Below are positions 8,798 to 16,794 of a stretch of 64,000 bases of DNA, one piece after another. This DNA comes from JBGTFE01 sp041747435 (lineage in GTDB: Bacteria > Acidobacteriota > Blastocatellia > Pyrinomonadales > Pyrinomonadaceae), in contig JBGTFE010000059.1 in NCBI GenBank assembly GCA_041747435.1, positions 62,001 to 126,000 of the forward strand, in the 5' to 3' direction. The position numbers and the translations under genes were made by a program. The notes below the pieces were generated by a model. The model was not told where the DNA came from. It ran no database searches and saw nothing but the letters and a program-made list of their open reading frames with translations. The first letter of the stretch is position 1. Every line of letters begins with the position of its first letter.

Positions 8798-8811
8798 GTT
8801 GGTAAGCCAAC
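8798..8811. promoter_or_regulatory. Candidate MarR operator (inverted repeat)
   Basis: A perfect 5-base inverted repeat, GTTGG-TAAG-CCAAC, lies 25 bases upstream of the marR start. It overlaps a plausible promoter (TTGGCT, 17-base spacer, TACCAT on the minus strand). MarR proteins commonly bind such palindromes over their own promoter. The assignment is inferred from position. Confidence 0.4.
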
Positions 8812-8869
8812 TAGTGTAAGCTAAAAATTGCAACAAAATAGCTTAAAGGTTTCTTATGCGCTAAATTAA

Positions 8870-8897
8870 ATAAAAAAAGACGCGATAGATCGCGCCT
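8870..8897 (-). terminator. Rho-independent terminator of the hslV-to-transaldolase operon
   Basis: On the minus strand, 25 bases after the transaldolase stop, GCGCGATCTATCGCG folds into a short GC-rich hairpin followed at once by TTTTTTTATTT. It marks the end of the five-gene operon that begins at hslV. Confidence 0.7.
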
Positions 8898-8921
8898 TAA
8901 ATTAAGCTTGAAAGCGGCGAA

Positions 8922-9572
8922 TTAGTTGCCGCGGTTTTTGTTCCAGTCAGCCAAAAAAGCGTCCAAACCTTTATCAGTCAAAGGATGTTTGACCAACTGC
9001 TTAATCACGGAAAAAGGCATAGTTGCTACGTGGGCGCCGAGGAGCGCGGATTCTACGATATGCATCGGATGGCGAATGCTTGCCGCGAGGACTTCTGTTT
9101 TGAAATCATAATTTTCATAGATTTGGATGATGTCCGAAATAAGGTTCATACCGTTAAAGGAAATGTCGTCGAGGCGTCCGATAAACGGGCTAATATAACT
9201 AGCGCCCGCCTTTGCGGCGAGAAGCGCCTGCGATGCCGAAAAACAGAGCGTGACGTTTACTTTTGTTCCTTCTTCGCGGAATATTCGGGTCGCTTTTAAC
9301 CCGTCCCAGGTGAGGGGGCATTTGATCACGACATTCGACGCAACCTTCGCGTATTCCCGACCTTCTTTCAACATTCCTTCTGTGTCGAGCGCGGTAACTT
9401 CTGCTGAAATATCGCCTTTGACCGTTGCGCAGATCTTCGCAAGGTGTTCCTTAAAATCAATGTTTCCTTCCTTGGAAACGAGTGACGGATTTGTTGTTAC
9501 GCCGTCGATCAGTCCGAGTTCATTCGCCTCGTTTATTTCGTCCAAATTTGCTGTATCGATAAAAAATTTCAT
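8922..9572 (-). CDS. fsa: Transaldolase / fructose-6-phosphate aldolase (TalC type)
   Basis: 216 residues, the size of the short TalC/FSA subfamily. It starts MKFFIDTANLDEINEANELG and has GVTTNPSLVSKEG. The Schiff-base lysine is in the strand VIKCPLTWDGLKA (about residue 85), and IRHPMHIVESALLGAHVATM comes near the end. It acts in the cytoplasm on sugar phosphates, either as transaldolase in the pentose phosphate pathway or as fructose-6-phosphate aldolase; sequence alone does not decide. Its ATG overlaps the FAH-family stop (ATGA), so it is translationally coupled. It is last in the hslVU operon. Confidence 0.92.
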   Translation of the reverse strand: MKFFIDTANLDEINEANELGLIDGVTTNPSLVSKEGNIDFKEHLAKICATVKGDISAEVTALDTEGMLKEGREYAKVASNVVIKCPLTWDGLKATRIFREEGTKVNVTLCFSASQALLAAKAGASYISPFIGRLDDISFNGMNLISDIIQIYENYDFKTEVLAASIRHPMHIVESALLGAHVATMPFSVIKQLVKHPLTDKGLDAFLADWNKNRGN

Positions 9573-10351
9573 AATTTCTCCGTTTGTTTTACTGGATTCC
9601 TCAATACCCCGATGCCTTCGATCTCAACCTCGCAAATGTCTCCCGGGTTTAATTTTGAAACGCCCGCGGGAGTTCCCGTGGCGATAATATCGCCGGCTTT
9701 CAAAGTCATCTGATTTGAAATATATCTTATCAAAAAGGGAACAGGGAAGACCATTTGTGAAGTTCTTGCGTCTTGCCTCATGATGCCGTTTACACGGGTT
9801 GTAACGCGAATGTCGGTTGTATCTAATTCGGTCTCAACAAAAGAACTCAGCGGACAAAATGTGTCAAAAGATTTTGCCCGCGTAAACTGGACGTCCCGGC
9901 GCTGAAGATCTCTAGCGGTAACGTCGTTTAAGCAAATATATCCTAAAACATATGTGAGCGGATCGCCATTTTCAGCGAGATCTTTACAATTCCGCTTCAA
10001 AATCACGCCCAATTCGCCTTCGTGTTCAACCTGGTCAGAATGAGGCGGAATTTCTATGAATTCGTTCTCCGAAATGATCGCGGATGGCGCTTTCAAGAAT
10101 AATAACGGTTCTTTCGGAACTTCGTTTCCCAATTCTTTTGCGTGTTCCGAATAATTTCGCCCGACGCATACTATTTTTGAGGGATTGGAAGGCGGCAAGA
10201 TTTTGACCGAAGACTTTGGGATAGGCGCCGATCGAGAAATCAATTCAGTTTCGTCCACCAAATCGTCGATATTTTCTATCGGAAAGATTGAGTCCTCCCG
10301 TATGAGACCAAAATTTATTGTCGAATTGTGTCGAAATCGGCAAATTTTCAT
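9569..10351 (-). CDS. Fumarylacetoacetate hydrolase family protein
   Basis: 260 residues. It is a metal-dependent FAH-fold hydrolase or decarboxylase. The metal ligands are in VEHEGELGVIL and the Asp of LNDVTARDLQRRD. KIVCVGRNYSEHAKELG and the late GTPAGVSKLNPGD are characteristic. Members cleave or decarboxylate acylpyruvates, such as oxaloacetate decarboxylase/acylpyruvase FAHD1. The exact substrate is unknown. It starts 2 bases after the FnIII lipoprotein stop and overlaps the transaldolase gene by 4 bases. Confidence 0.92.
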   Translation of the reverse strand: MKICRFRHNSTINFGLIREDSIFPIENIDDLVDETELISRSAPIPKSSVKILPPSNPSKIVCVGRNYSEHAKELGNEVPKEPLLFLKAPSAIISENEFIEIPPHSDQVEHEGELGVILKRNCKDLAENGDPLTYVLGYICLNDVTARDLQRRDVQFTRAKSFDTFCPLSSFVETELDTTDIRVTTRVNGIMRQDARTSQMVFPVPFLIRYISNQMTLKAGDIIATGTPAGVSKLNPGDICEVEIEGIGVLRNPVKQTEKL

Positions 10352-10353
10352 GT

Positions 10354-11469
10354 TTAAGGAGCAGTTTCGGATACAACGTTCGATGGTTGACTAACATTGC
10401 CGGCGATATCGACCGCAGTCAAATAGTAATAATAAGTTTTCCCCGACTGGATATTTGTATCCTCGAAAGTATTTGTTCTGAGTGGTGTTGGCGTTATTCG
10501 AAGCCAATCGGATTTGGGCAGGGTCGGATCGCTGGAGCGATAGGCGTTGTAACCCAAAATATCCTTTTCCGGGTTCAGAGCAAAGAAGATCGAGATAATA
10601 TTGGGAGCCGCGGCAATGGTCAAAGCCGCCGGCGCGCTCGGCGCGAATGTGTCTCGCGGCAAGATTCTGACCGTGTTTGAATCTAGGCTTTCCACAGGTT
10701 GAGCATTATTCCCCAGCGAAACCGCACGGACAAAATAAGAATAATCCTTGTTAAATTCGAACGAAGAATCAGCGAATTCAGCATTTGTTACGGGCGCTGA
10801 ATTCAAAAGCTTCGGCGGACGTTCCGAATCCGACAAACGGTAGACGTTATAGCCGATGATATTTGCCGGAGATGATTTATCGACATTTGCCTGCGGAACT
10901 GCCCACGTCAAATTGATGAATGGCTCAGTCAACTCGATTTTGAGATTTGTTGGACTTTCGGCAATTTTTGAATTTGGCTCAATTATCAGGAAATTGGAAA
11001 ATGCCGCCTTTTGTCCAGCAGCGTTCACAAACCGAATGGCATATCTCAATCGAACGAATTGTCCCGAGAATTGAAGCTCATCAACATATGTAAAACGCTT
11101 GTTCCCAAAGTCTGCATTGGAAATCGGCTGAGCGCCGATCAAGGTGCTGCTCGACGCGAATTCGTCTTCGGACAGCGTCAAAGGCGCGTTACCGAGCTCA
11201 ACGATCCTGTAAATGTCTGCTCGTTTAATACTCAAAAGACTTTTATCTGCGGAGGTTTGCGCCGGCATTTCCCAGGTAATGACCACACTATTCCCACGCT
11301 GAGCGCCGCTTATTTCAACGCGCTGCTTCACCCTTTCGACCGGTGGAAGCGGAGGCTTCCGCTTACCGCAATTAAACACAATAAGCAATGTGGAAAGTGT
11401 AAGCGTTAAAGTGCTTAATGTTCTAAGGTGCTTTTTCTGAAAGGCGTGCTTAAGCAGTGTCGTTAGCAT
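10354..11469 (-). CDS. Fibronectin type III lipoprotein
   Basis: 371 residues. A long basic n-region and hydrophobic stretch end in a lipobox (LIVFNC, Cys about 34), so it is probably lipid-anchored in the cell envelope. Mature residues KRKPPLPPVERV form a proline-rich linker. Then come three fibronectin type III modules (about 50-160, 163-270 and 273-371). Recurrent signs are NLTWAVPQ, YNVYRLSD, YSYFVRAVSLG, YNAYRSSDP and YYYYLTAVDIAGN. No catalytic domain is seen. It sits between hslU and the FAH gene with 9- and 2-base gaps, so it is in the same operon although its role does not obviously fit protease function. Confidence 0.85.
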   Translation of the reverse strand: MLTTLLKHAFQKKHLRTLSTLTLTLSTLLIVFNCGKRKPPLPPVERVKQRVEISGAQRGNSVVITWEMPAQTSADKSLLSIKRADIYRIVELGNAPLTLSEDEFASSSTLIGAQPISNADFGNKRFTYVDELQFSGQFVRLRYAIRFVNAAGQKAAFSNFLIIEPNSKIAESPTNLKIELTEPFINLTWAVPQANVDKSSPANIIGYNVYRLSDSERPPKLLNSAPVTNAEFADSSFEFNKDYSYFVRAVSLGNNAQPVESLDSNTVRILPRDTFAPSAPAALTIAAAPNIISIFFALNPEKDILGYNAYRSSDPTLPKSDWLRITPTPLRTNTFEDTNIQSGKTYYYYLTAVDIAGNVSQPSNVVSETAP

Positions 11470-11478
11470 GTGTATAAG

Positions 11479-12891
11479 TTACAGTATATATTGCCGGAGA
11501 TTTTGGTCTTCGACTAGGTTGTCGAGCTTTGATCGGACATACGTTGCGTCAATGGTTTGTCGTTTGTCCTCAATTTCATTTCCCAAAAAACTGATCTCTT
11601 CAAGGAGTTTTTCTAAAAGCGTGTGTAACCGTCTGGCGCCGATATCTTCGGTAGTTCGGTTAATATTTTCCGTCATCTCGGCAAGCGTGGTAATGGCATC
11701 ATCCGTGAATTCCAAAATGACTTCTTCGGTCTTAAGCAAAGCTTGGTACTGCTTAATAAGCGAGTTCTTAGGCTGCGTAAGGATTTGCTTAAAATCGTCC
11801 AAAGTTAGCGGTTCTAGCTCGACACGAATTGGGAATCTTCCTTGGAGTTCAGGAATCAGATCCGACGGTTTTGACACATGAAACGCTCCGGCGGCAATGA
11901 AAAGAATGTGCTCGGTATTAACCATTCCATAGCGGGTGTTTACGTTCGTTCCCTCGACGATCGGCAGCAAATCCCGCTGAACGCCCTCGCGTGAAACATC
12001 CGGACCGCTTCCGCCTGTTTCGCGTCCGGAAATCTTGTCCATTTCGTCAAGGAAAATAATCCCGGACGACTCGGTTTTTTCGATCGCCGAGCGCGTAATT
12101 TGTTCCATGTCGACGAGATTTTCCTGCTCTTCTCGCAAGAGATGTCTTTGCGCCTCAGAAACCTTCATTTTACGTTGGACAACCTTTGTTGGGAAAAGGT
12201 TACCAAACATGTCTTTGAAATTGACGCCCATTTCTTCCATTCCCTGACCGCCGATAAAATCGATCGTCGGATTCGATCGGTCGTGAGTTTCAATTTCGAT
12301 CAATCGATCATCGAGTTCGCCTTTTTGGAGTTGAGCGCGAAGTTTCTCGCGAGTTTTAGTTTGTGGCGGCTCTTCCAAAACGGCGGGCGAATTATCATTT
12401 GCATCAGTTGGATAATAGGAATTCGAAGGCGGGAGCAAAATATCGAGAATTTTCTCCTCTACGTTAAGTCTGGCGCGTTCGAGTATTCCTTCGAAAGCCG
12501 ATTGCTTCGTCATATCGACTGCGACGTCCATCAATTCCCGCACCATGCTTTCCACGTCTCTTCCGACATATCCGACTTCGGTAAATTTCGACGCCTCGAT
12601 CTTTATGAACGGCGAATTGGCGAGCCGAGCTAATCGCCGGGCAATTTCGGTTTTGCCGACGCCGGTTGACCCGATCATCAGGATATTTTTTGGGAGAACG
12701 TCCTGCGCGATCTCAGGCGGAAGTTTTTGGCGTCTGATACGATTACGAAGCGCGACGGCAACTGCGCGTTTGGCGTTCGTCTGTCCGACCACATATTTAT
12801 CGAGCTCGGCAACGATCTGGCGCGGTGTAAGATCATCTAGTTTTAGGTTTGAAGCAGCGCTTTTCGTCTCGCCGCTAAGATAAATAGGCAT
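11479..12891 (-). CDS. hslU: HslU, ATPase subunit of the HslVU protease
   Basis: 470 residues. It is an AAA+ unfoldase that feeds proteins to the HslV chamber. It opens with LTPRQIVAELDKYVVGQTNA, Walker A is GSTGVGKTE (about residues 73-81), followed by ASKFTEVGYVGRDVESM. Walker B is IIFLDEMDKI and the sensor region is GRFPIRVELEPL. The C-terminus RQYIL is the tail that docks into HslV. The I-domain insert (about 130-260) is present. It lies 24 bases downstream of hslV in the usual order. Confidence 0.97.
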   Translation of the reverse strand: MPIYLSGETKSAASNLKLDDLTPRQIVAELDKYVVGQTNAKRAVAVALRNRIRRQKLPPEIAQDVLPKNILMIGSTGVGKTEIARRLARLANSPFIKIEASKFTEVGYVGRDVESMVRELMDVAVDMTKQSAFEGILERARLNVEEKILDILLPPSNSYYPTDANDNSPAVLEEPPQTKTREKLRAQLQKGELDDRLIEIETHDRSNPTIDFIGGQGMEEMGVNFKDMFGNLFPTKVVQRKMKVSEAQRHLLREEQENLVDMEQITRSAIEKTESSGIIFLDEMDKISGRETGGSGPDVSREGVQRDLLPIVEGTNVNTRYGMVNTEHILFIAAGAFHVSKPSDLIPELQGRFPIRVELEPLTLDDFKQILTQPKNSLIKQYQALLKTEEVILEFTDDAITTLAEMTENINRTTEDIGARRLHTLLEKLLEEISFLGNEIEDKRQTIDATYVRSKLDNLVEDQNLRQYIL

Positions 12892-12915
12892 AAAAAAATA
12901 AATCCGGGCTAAATC

Positions 12916-13467
12916 CTAAAGTTCTTCGACAACGATCTCAGAGTTTGTATAAATACAGATTTCGCCGGCGATCTTCAACGATTCGACGGCGATTTCCTTC
13001 GCCGAAAGATCTGTGTGCTTCATCATCGCGCGCGCCGAAGCAAGCGCATACATGCTTCCGGAACCGACCGAGAGCAATCCTTCGTCCGAAGATATAACGT
13101 CGCCCTTTCCCGAAATTAAAAAAGCCTCGCTCTTATCCGTCACGATCATTAACGCTTCAAGGTGGCGAAGATATTTGTCCATTCGCCAGTCTTTGCTGAG
13201 TTCTATCGCAGCTCGCTCAAGCTGACCTTGATATTGCTCGAGCTTTGTTTCAAAGCGGGTCAAAAGCGTAAAAGCATCAGCAGTTGCGCCCGCAAAGCCA
13301 ACCAAGATCTTGCCGTCAAAAATTCGACGGACCTTCTTTGCGTTGCTTTTTATGACCGTTTCTCCGAGCGTTACCTGTCCATCGCCGGCGACGGCTATTT
13401 GTTCATTTCGCCGAACTAAAATTACGGTCGTGGAACGCGCAGCCGAGGTGTTTCTTTGTGAACTCAT
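12916..13467 (-). CDS. hslV: HslV, peptidase subunit of the HslVU protease
   Basis: 183 residues. It is an N-terminal threonine hydrolase of proteasome-beta type. The mature enzyme should begin at Thr13 (or Thr14) in ARSTTVILVRRN, after a 12-residue prosequence. Conserved blocks are VAGDGQVTLG, NAKKVRRI (catalytic Lys), GFAGATADAFTL and SVGSGSMYALASARAM. It is the first gene of a five-gene operon. The best promoter (13478-13506) would start transcription only about 4 bases before the ATG, and no Shine-Dalgarno sequence is visible, so the message may be close to leaderless. Confidence 0.97.
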   Translation of the reverse strand: MSSQRNTSAARSTTVILVRRNEQIAVAGDGQVTLGETVIKSNAKKVRRIFDGKILVGFAGATADAFTLLTRFETKLEQYQGQLERAAIELSKDWRMDKYLRHLEALMIVTDKSEAFLISGKGDVISSDEGLLSVGSGSMYALASARAMMKHTDLSAKEIAVESLKIAGEICIYTNSEIVVEEL

Positions 13468-13477
13468 AAGAAATGCA

Positions 13478-13506
13478 ATGATAAAACTTTAAATTCAAAT
13501 GCTCAA
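13478..13506 (-). promoter_or_regulatory. Candidate sigma70 promoter of the hslVU operon
   Basis: On the minus strand TTGAGC (13501-13506), a 17-base spacer and TATCAT (13478-13483, 5 of 6 consensus) lie in the 80-base gap between divergent genes. The expected start site is near 13471, very close to the hslV ATG at 13467. Confidence 0.5.
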
Positions 13507-13547
13507 ATTGACATAGCGGCATAAATTATTTGAACATTAGAAAGTTT

Positions 13548-14285
13548 ATGAGCATAAGCCCAAAAATCGGTCTTACAATGCGACTTGAGCTAGAAACCGA
13601 CCGATTTTATCTCGGACGTCATTATTGCGAGGCTCTTGAAAACTTTGGCGCGTTGCCTATGCATATCGGATTGATCCCGAAACGTGAATACATAAAACAA
13701 ACTTTGGCGCAGCTTGACGGGATTCTCCTGCCCGGAAGTGATACAGACGTCGATCCCCTTCGATTCGGTGCGCAGCCGCATCCAAAACTCAAAAGGGTTG
13801 TTTTTGTCAAAGAAGAGACCGATATGCTGGTTTTGGAGGAAGCGGAAAATTTGGGCTTACCGGTTCTCGCGATTTGTTTTGGTATGCAGATTTTGAATGT
13901 ATTTCGCGGCGGTACACTTTTTCAGGATATCGAAGCGGAAATTCCAAATTCATTGAAGCACGAACAGGGAATTCCGCTTGACCGGAACTCACACGAAGTT
14001 TTCGTAAAAGAGAATACGTTCTTATCGCGTCTGATAACGACCGAGAAGGTTTATGTTAATTCTCATCACCATCAAGCCATTAATAAGATAGGAAATGGCT
14101 TAACTGTTTCAGCGTCAGCAGAAGATGGCGTAATCGAAGAGATCGAGGATACCCGCGACGACCGATTTATTTTCGGTGTTCAGTGGCATCCGGAGCTGAA
14201 TTGGAAAAGTGATAGTCTTTCCAATCAAATTTTTAAAACCTTTGTCGATACAGCGGCAAAATTCGCGAAGCGGAGGGAATGGTAA
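13548..14285 (+). CDS. Class I glutamine amidotransferase-like gamma-glutamyl hydrolase (peptidase C26)
   Basis: 245 residues. It resembles PuuD and other gamma-glutamyl-gamma-aminobutyrate hydrolases of family C26. The nucleophile Cys is in LAICFGMQ (Cys about 110), and the His/Glu pair is in FGVQWHPE (His about 214). The substrate loop LLPGSDTDVDP is the family's PGGxDxxP region, with Ser in place of the second Gly. The open frame starts at a TTG at 13530; the ATG at 13548 is the better start. It is coupled to the next gene, a NamZ-type muramidase (TAATG). A role in cleaving gamma-glutamyl bonds of recycled murein peptides is possible but is only inferred from the neighbour. Confidence 0.88.
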   Translation: MSISPKIGLTMRLELETDRFYLGRHYCEALENFGALPMHIGLIPKREYIKQTLAQLDGILLPGSDTDVDPLRFGAQPHPKLKRVVFVKEETDMLVLEEAENLGLPVLAICFGMQILNVFRGGTLFQDIEAEIPNSLKHEQGIPLDRNSHEVFVKENTFLSRLITTEKVYVNSHHHQAINKIGNGLTVSASAEDGVIEEIEDTRDDRFIFGVQWHPELNWKSDSLSNQIFKTFVDTAAKFAKRREW

Positions 14286-15472
14286 TGTCGGATTCGCGTT
14301 TGAGACCGATAAAGCTTGGGGTGGAAGTGATTCTGAAGGAGAGCCATCGGTTTTTGAAAAATCGGCGCGTTGGGTTGATTTGTAATCAGGCGTCGGTCGA
14401 CCACCGTTTTAATCACGCGGCGGATCTATTTTTCGAAGGTGAAAACATAAATTTGCAGGCGCTTTTCGGACCTCAGCACGGAATTCGCGGAGATGTGCAG
14501 GATAATATGATTGAAACCGCGCACACGATCGACAAGAAAACCAACCTACGGATCTTTTCGCTCTACAGCGAAACGAGAGAGCCGACTCTGGAGATGCTAA
14601 ATGATTTGGATACTTTGGTCTTTGATCTTCAGGACGTCGGCTGTCGCGTTTACACCTTTATTTATACGATGGCTAACGCCATGAAAGCGTGCGCGAAATT
14701 CGAAAAACAAATGATCGTATGCGATCGTCCGAATCCGATAAATGGCGTGGATATTGAGGGAAATTTTGTTAACGATGGCTTTGAATCGTTTGTCGGGCAG
14801 TATCCTATTTCGATGCGGCACGGGATGACCGTCGGCGAGCTTGCAAGATTTTTCAACGAAGAATTTCAAATTGGCTGCGACCTCAGTGTTGTTCCGATGG
14901 AAAATTGGTCTCGCGAGGATTTTTTTGACGAAATCGACGCTCCATGGGCGATGCCGTCGCCAAATATGCCGACGGTGGATACCGCGATCGTTTTTCCGGC
15001 AACAGTTTTCCTGGAAGGAACGCAAATTTCCGAAGGTCGCGGAACCACGCGTCCATTTGAGATAATCGGCGCGCCGTTTATCGATGCTGAAGAACTTGCA
15101 GATGCGCTCACTGAATTAAAGCTGCCGGGCATCAAATTTTGCGCGACAAATTTTATTCCCACATTCCAGAAACACGCAAATGTTTCCTGCGGCGGCGTAT
15201 TTATCCATGTTCTCGATCGCGGGAATTATCAGCCCGTTCTCACCGGAATCGCTCTCGTGAAAACGATTCACGATCTATATAAAAATGAATTTAGATGGAA
15301 AGAACCGCCGTATGAATATGTTTTCGACAAAAACCCTTTCGATGTAATTTCCGGAACGGATCAGATTCGAAAATTTATCGAAAACGGCGCGGACGTGCAA
15401 ACAATCAAACATTATTGGGAAAATGACGTAAAATCTTTTCGAGAGCGGCGGGAGAAATATTTGTTATATTAA
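14285..15472 (+). CDS. NamZ-type exo-beta-N-acetylmuramidase (DUF1343)
   Basis: 395 residues from the ATG at 14285, which has GGAGG 8 bases upstream and overlaps the previous stop by one base; an ATG two codons earlier is less likely. Family blocks are GLICNQASVD, LFGPQHGIRGDVQDN, the strand LVFDLQDVGCRVYTFIYTM, VCDRPNPING, SMRHGMTVGE, the mid-domain MPSPNMPT and FLEGTQISEGRGTTRPFE. Characterised members release MurNAc from non-reducing ends of peptidoglycan fragments. Unlike secreted relatives it has no signal peptide, so it would act in the cytoplasm or leave by another route. NagZ (61421-62527) would remove GlcNAc from the same fragments. Confidence 0.9.
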   Translation: MSDSRLRPIKLGVEVILKESHRFLKNRRVGLICNQASVDHRFNHAADLFFEGENINLQALFGPQHGIRGDVQDNMIETAHTIDKKTNLRIFSLYSETREPTLEMLNDLDTLVFDLQDVGCRVYTFIYTMANAMKACAKFEKQMIVCDRPNPINGVDIEGNFVNDGFESFVGQYPISMRHGMTVGELARFFNEEFQIGCDLSVVPMENWSREDFFDEIDAPWAMPSPNMPTVDTAIVFPATVFLEGTQISEGRGTTRPFEIIGAPFIDAEELADALTELKLPGIKFCATNFIPTFQKHANVSCGGVFIHVLDRGNYQPVLTGIALVKTIHDLYKNEFRWKEPPYEYVFDKNPFDVISGTDQIRKFIENGADVQTIKHYWENDVKSFRERREKYLLY

Positions 15473-15490
15473 TTGTAAGTAAGAAAACAG

Positions 15491-15871
15491 ATGCAAAATA
15501 TATTCTTTATCAGTTTGTTATCGTGGTTTTTGCCGGGATCGGGACATATTCGGCAGGGTCGTTGGAAACGCGGGATCATAATTGGAGCCGCGGTCTGGAC
15601 GCTGTTTGTCATCGCGATTTTTAGCGGCGGCGCATATTACCCGGGATTTGATTTCAAAGACGGCGCTCTGCTTTATTTGCTCAATATTTTCGCGCGGCTT
15701 GGAAACGGTTTGGGCGCGATCGTAAGCTTTTTTTTCGCGGCAAGCCCTCCGAAGGATGTCGCCGCGTGGGCAACTTTCGAATACGGCGGACGATTTTTGG
15801 AAGCGGCGGGGTTGCTAAATTATTTGGCGGCGGTCGACGCGGTAGATATTTATCTAGGTAGAAAAAAATGA
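15491..15871 (+). CDS. DUF6677 family membrane protein
   Basis: 126 residues. The first helix contains LLSWFLPGSGHIRQGRWKRG, a TM2/DUF6677-like entry, followed by a second helix (about 27-47) and a third (about 60-85). The end FEYGGRFLEAAGLLNYLAAV plus DAVDIYLGRKK fits DUF6677. It is probably an inner-membrane protein of unknown function. It overlaps the following small gene by ATGA, so the two are likely made together. Confidence 0.75.
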   Translation: MQNIFFISLLSWFLPGSGHIRQGRWKRGIIIGAAVWTLFVIAIFSGGAYYPGFDFKDGALLYLLNIFARLGNGLGAIVSFFFAASPPKDVAAWATFEYGGRFLEAAGLLNYLAAVDAVDIYLGRKK

Positions 15872-16038
15872 TTCATTTTTTATATTTGATCGGTTTTGCC
15901 TTTTTTGTCTCGCTTGTTTTCGGCGCGTTTGCAGAAGGCAGTTCAAAAGAAAGAATAATTTACGGGGTAAAAATCTTCGCGCAATTTCTCGCCGCGAGCC
16001 TGATCATCGGCTGGATCCTTTACTTTATTCCGTGGTAA
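15868..16038 (+). CDS. Small two-helix membrane protein, 56 residues
   Basis: This short frame starts with the ATG that overlaps the DUF6677 stop (ATGA) and ends 6 bases before recO. It encodes MIHFLYLIGFAFFVSLVFGA, then a short charged loop (EGSSKERIIYG), then a second hydrophobic helix ending in ILYFIPW. It has two transmembrane segments with a basic loop between them. The tight packing on both sides and the clean hydrophobic pattern support a real gene. I know no name for it. A partnership with the DUF6677 protein is the simplest guess. Confidence 0.72.
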   Translation: MIHFLYLIGFAFFVSLVFGAFAEGSSKERIIYGVKIFAQFLAASLIIGWILYFIPW

Positions 16039-16044
16039 ACAACA

Positions 16045-16791
16045 ATGGCTTTAGTCGAAACCGAAGCGCTGATCTTACGGACTTATGGTTTAGCCGAAGC
16101 GGATAAGATCGTCGTTTTTCTTACACAGCATCAGGGGCTGGTTCGCGGCGTAGCAAAAGGCGCCAAACGTCTGAAAAGCAAGTTTGGAGGTTCGCTCGAG
16201 CCGTTTTCGATCGTTCGTTTGGAATATTTTCAAAAAGAAGAAAGGGAGTTGGTTTCGATCGGGCAGATCGATCTTGAAAGATCGTACTTCGAAAACGCCG
16301 CCGATCCTGATTTTTTGCAAAATTTTGCTTATCTCGCCGAGCTTTTGTTTGAATTCGCCGCGCCTCACGATCCGAACGAAAATCTATACCGAATGGCAAA
16401 ACGGTGTCTTGAAACGGCGGTCGATTTTCCGTCGGGTCTCGAAAGTATAGCGCTCTATTTTGAGCTTTGGATCTTGCGTCTTGGCGGCTACTTGCCGAAT
16501 TGGAAAATTTGCGATGATTGCAGGCGCGAGCTGCAAAGCGACGAAGAAACGAATCTTCAGGCGAATTTTCAGCTTTTGTGCGCAAACTGTCAGAAAACGC
16601 GAAGTTATTGGACGATTTCAGCCGGGCAGCGAACTGTTTTTTTGTCGGCACAGCGCCTTGCGCCCGGAGAATTCGTCGAATCGGCTTCACATCGGAAAGA
16701 CGAGGTGAAAGAGATCTCGGGCATCTTGAAAAAAATTATTACCGAAGTTTTGGGAAAGGAAATTAAAAGCAGCAGAGCGCATATCGCGTGA
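16045..16791 (+). CDS. recO: DNA repair protein RecO
   Basis: 248 residues. RecO anneals single strands and, with RecF/RecR, loads RecA at gaps. The N-terminal OB fold starts VETEALILRTYGLAEADKIV and has GVAKGAKRLKSKFGGSLEPF. The C-terminal helical domain carries a zinc-binding four-cysteine site: CDDC (about residues 155-158) and CANC (about 178-181). It lies 6 bases after the small membrane protein gene and 3 bases before lptFG, inside a plus-strand operon. Confidence 0.95.
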   Translation: MALVETEALILRTYGLAEADKIVVFLTQHQGLVRGVAKGAKRLKSKFGGSLEPFSIVRLEYFQKEERELVSIGQIDLERSYFENAADPDFLQNFAYLAELLFEFAAPHDPNENLYRMAKRCLETAVDFPSGLESIALYFELWILRLGGYLPNWKICDDCRRELQSDEETNLQANFQLLCANCQKTRSYWTISAGQRTVFLSAQRLAPGEFVESASHRKDEVKEISGILKKIITEVLGKEIKSSRAHIA

Positions 16792-16794
16792 AAA

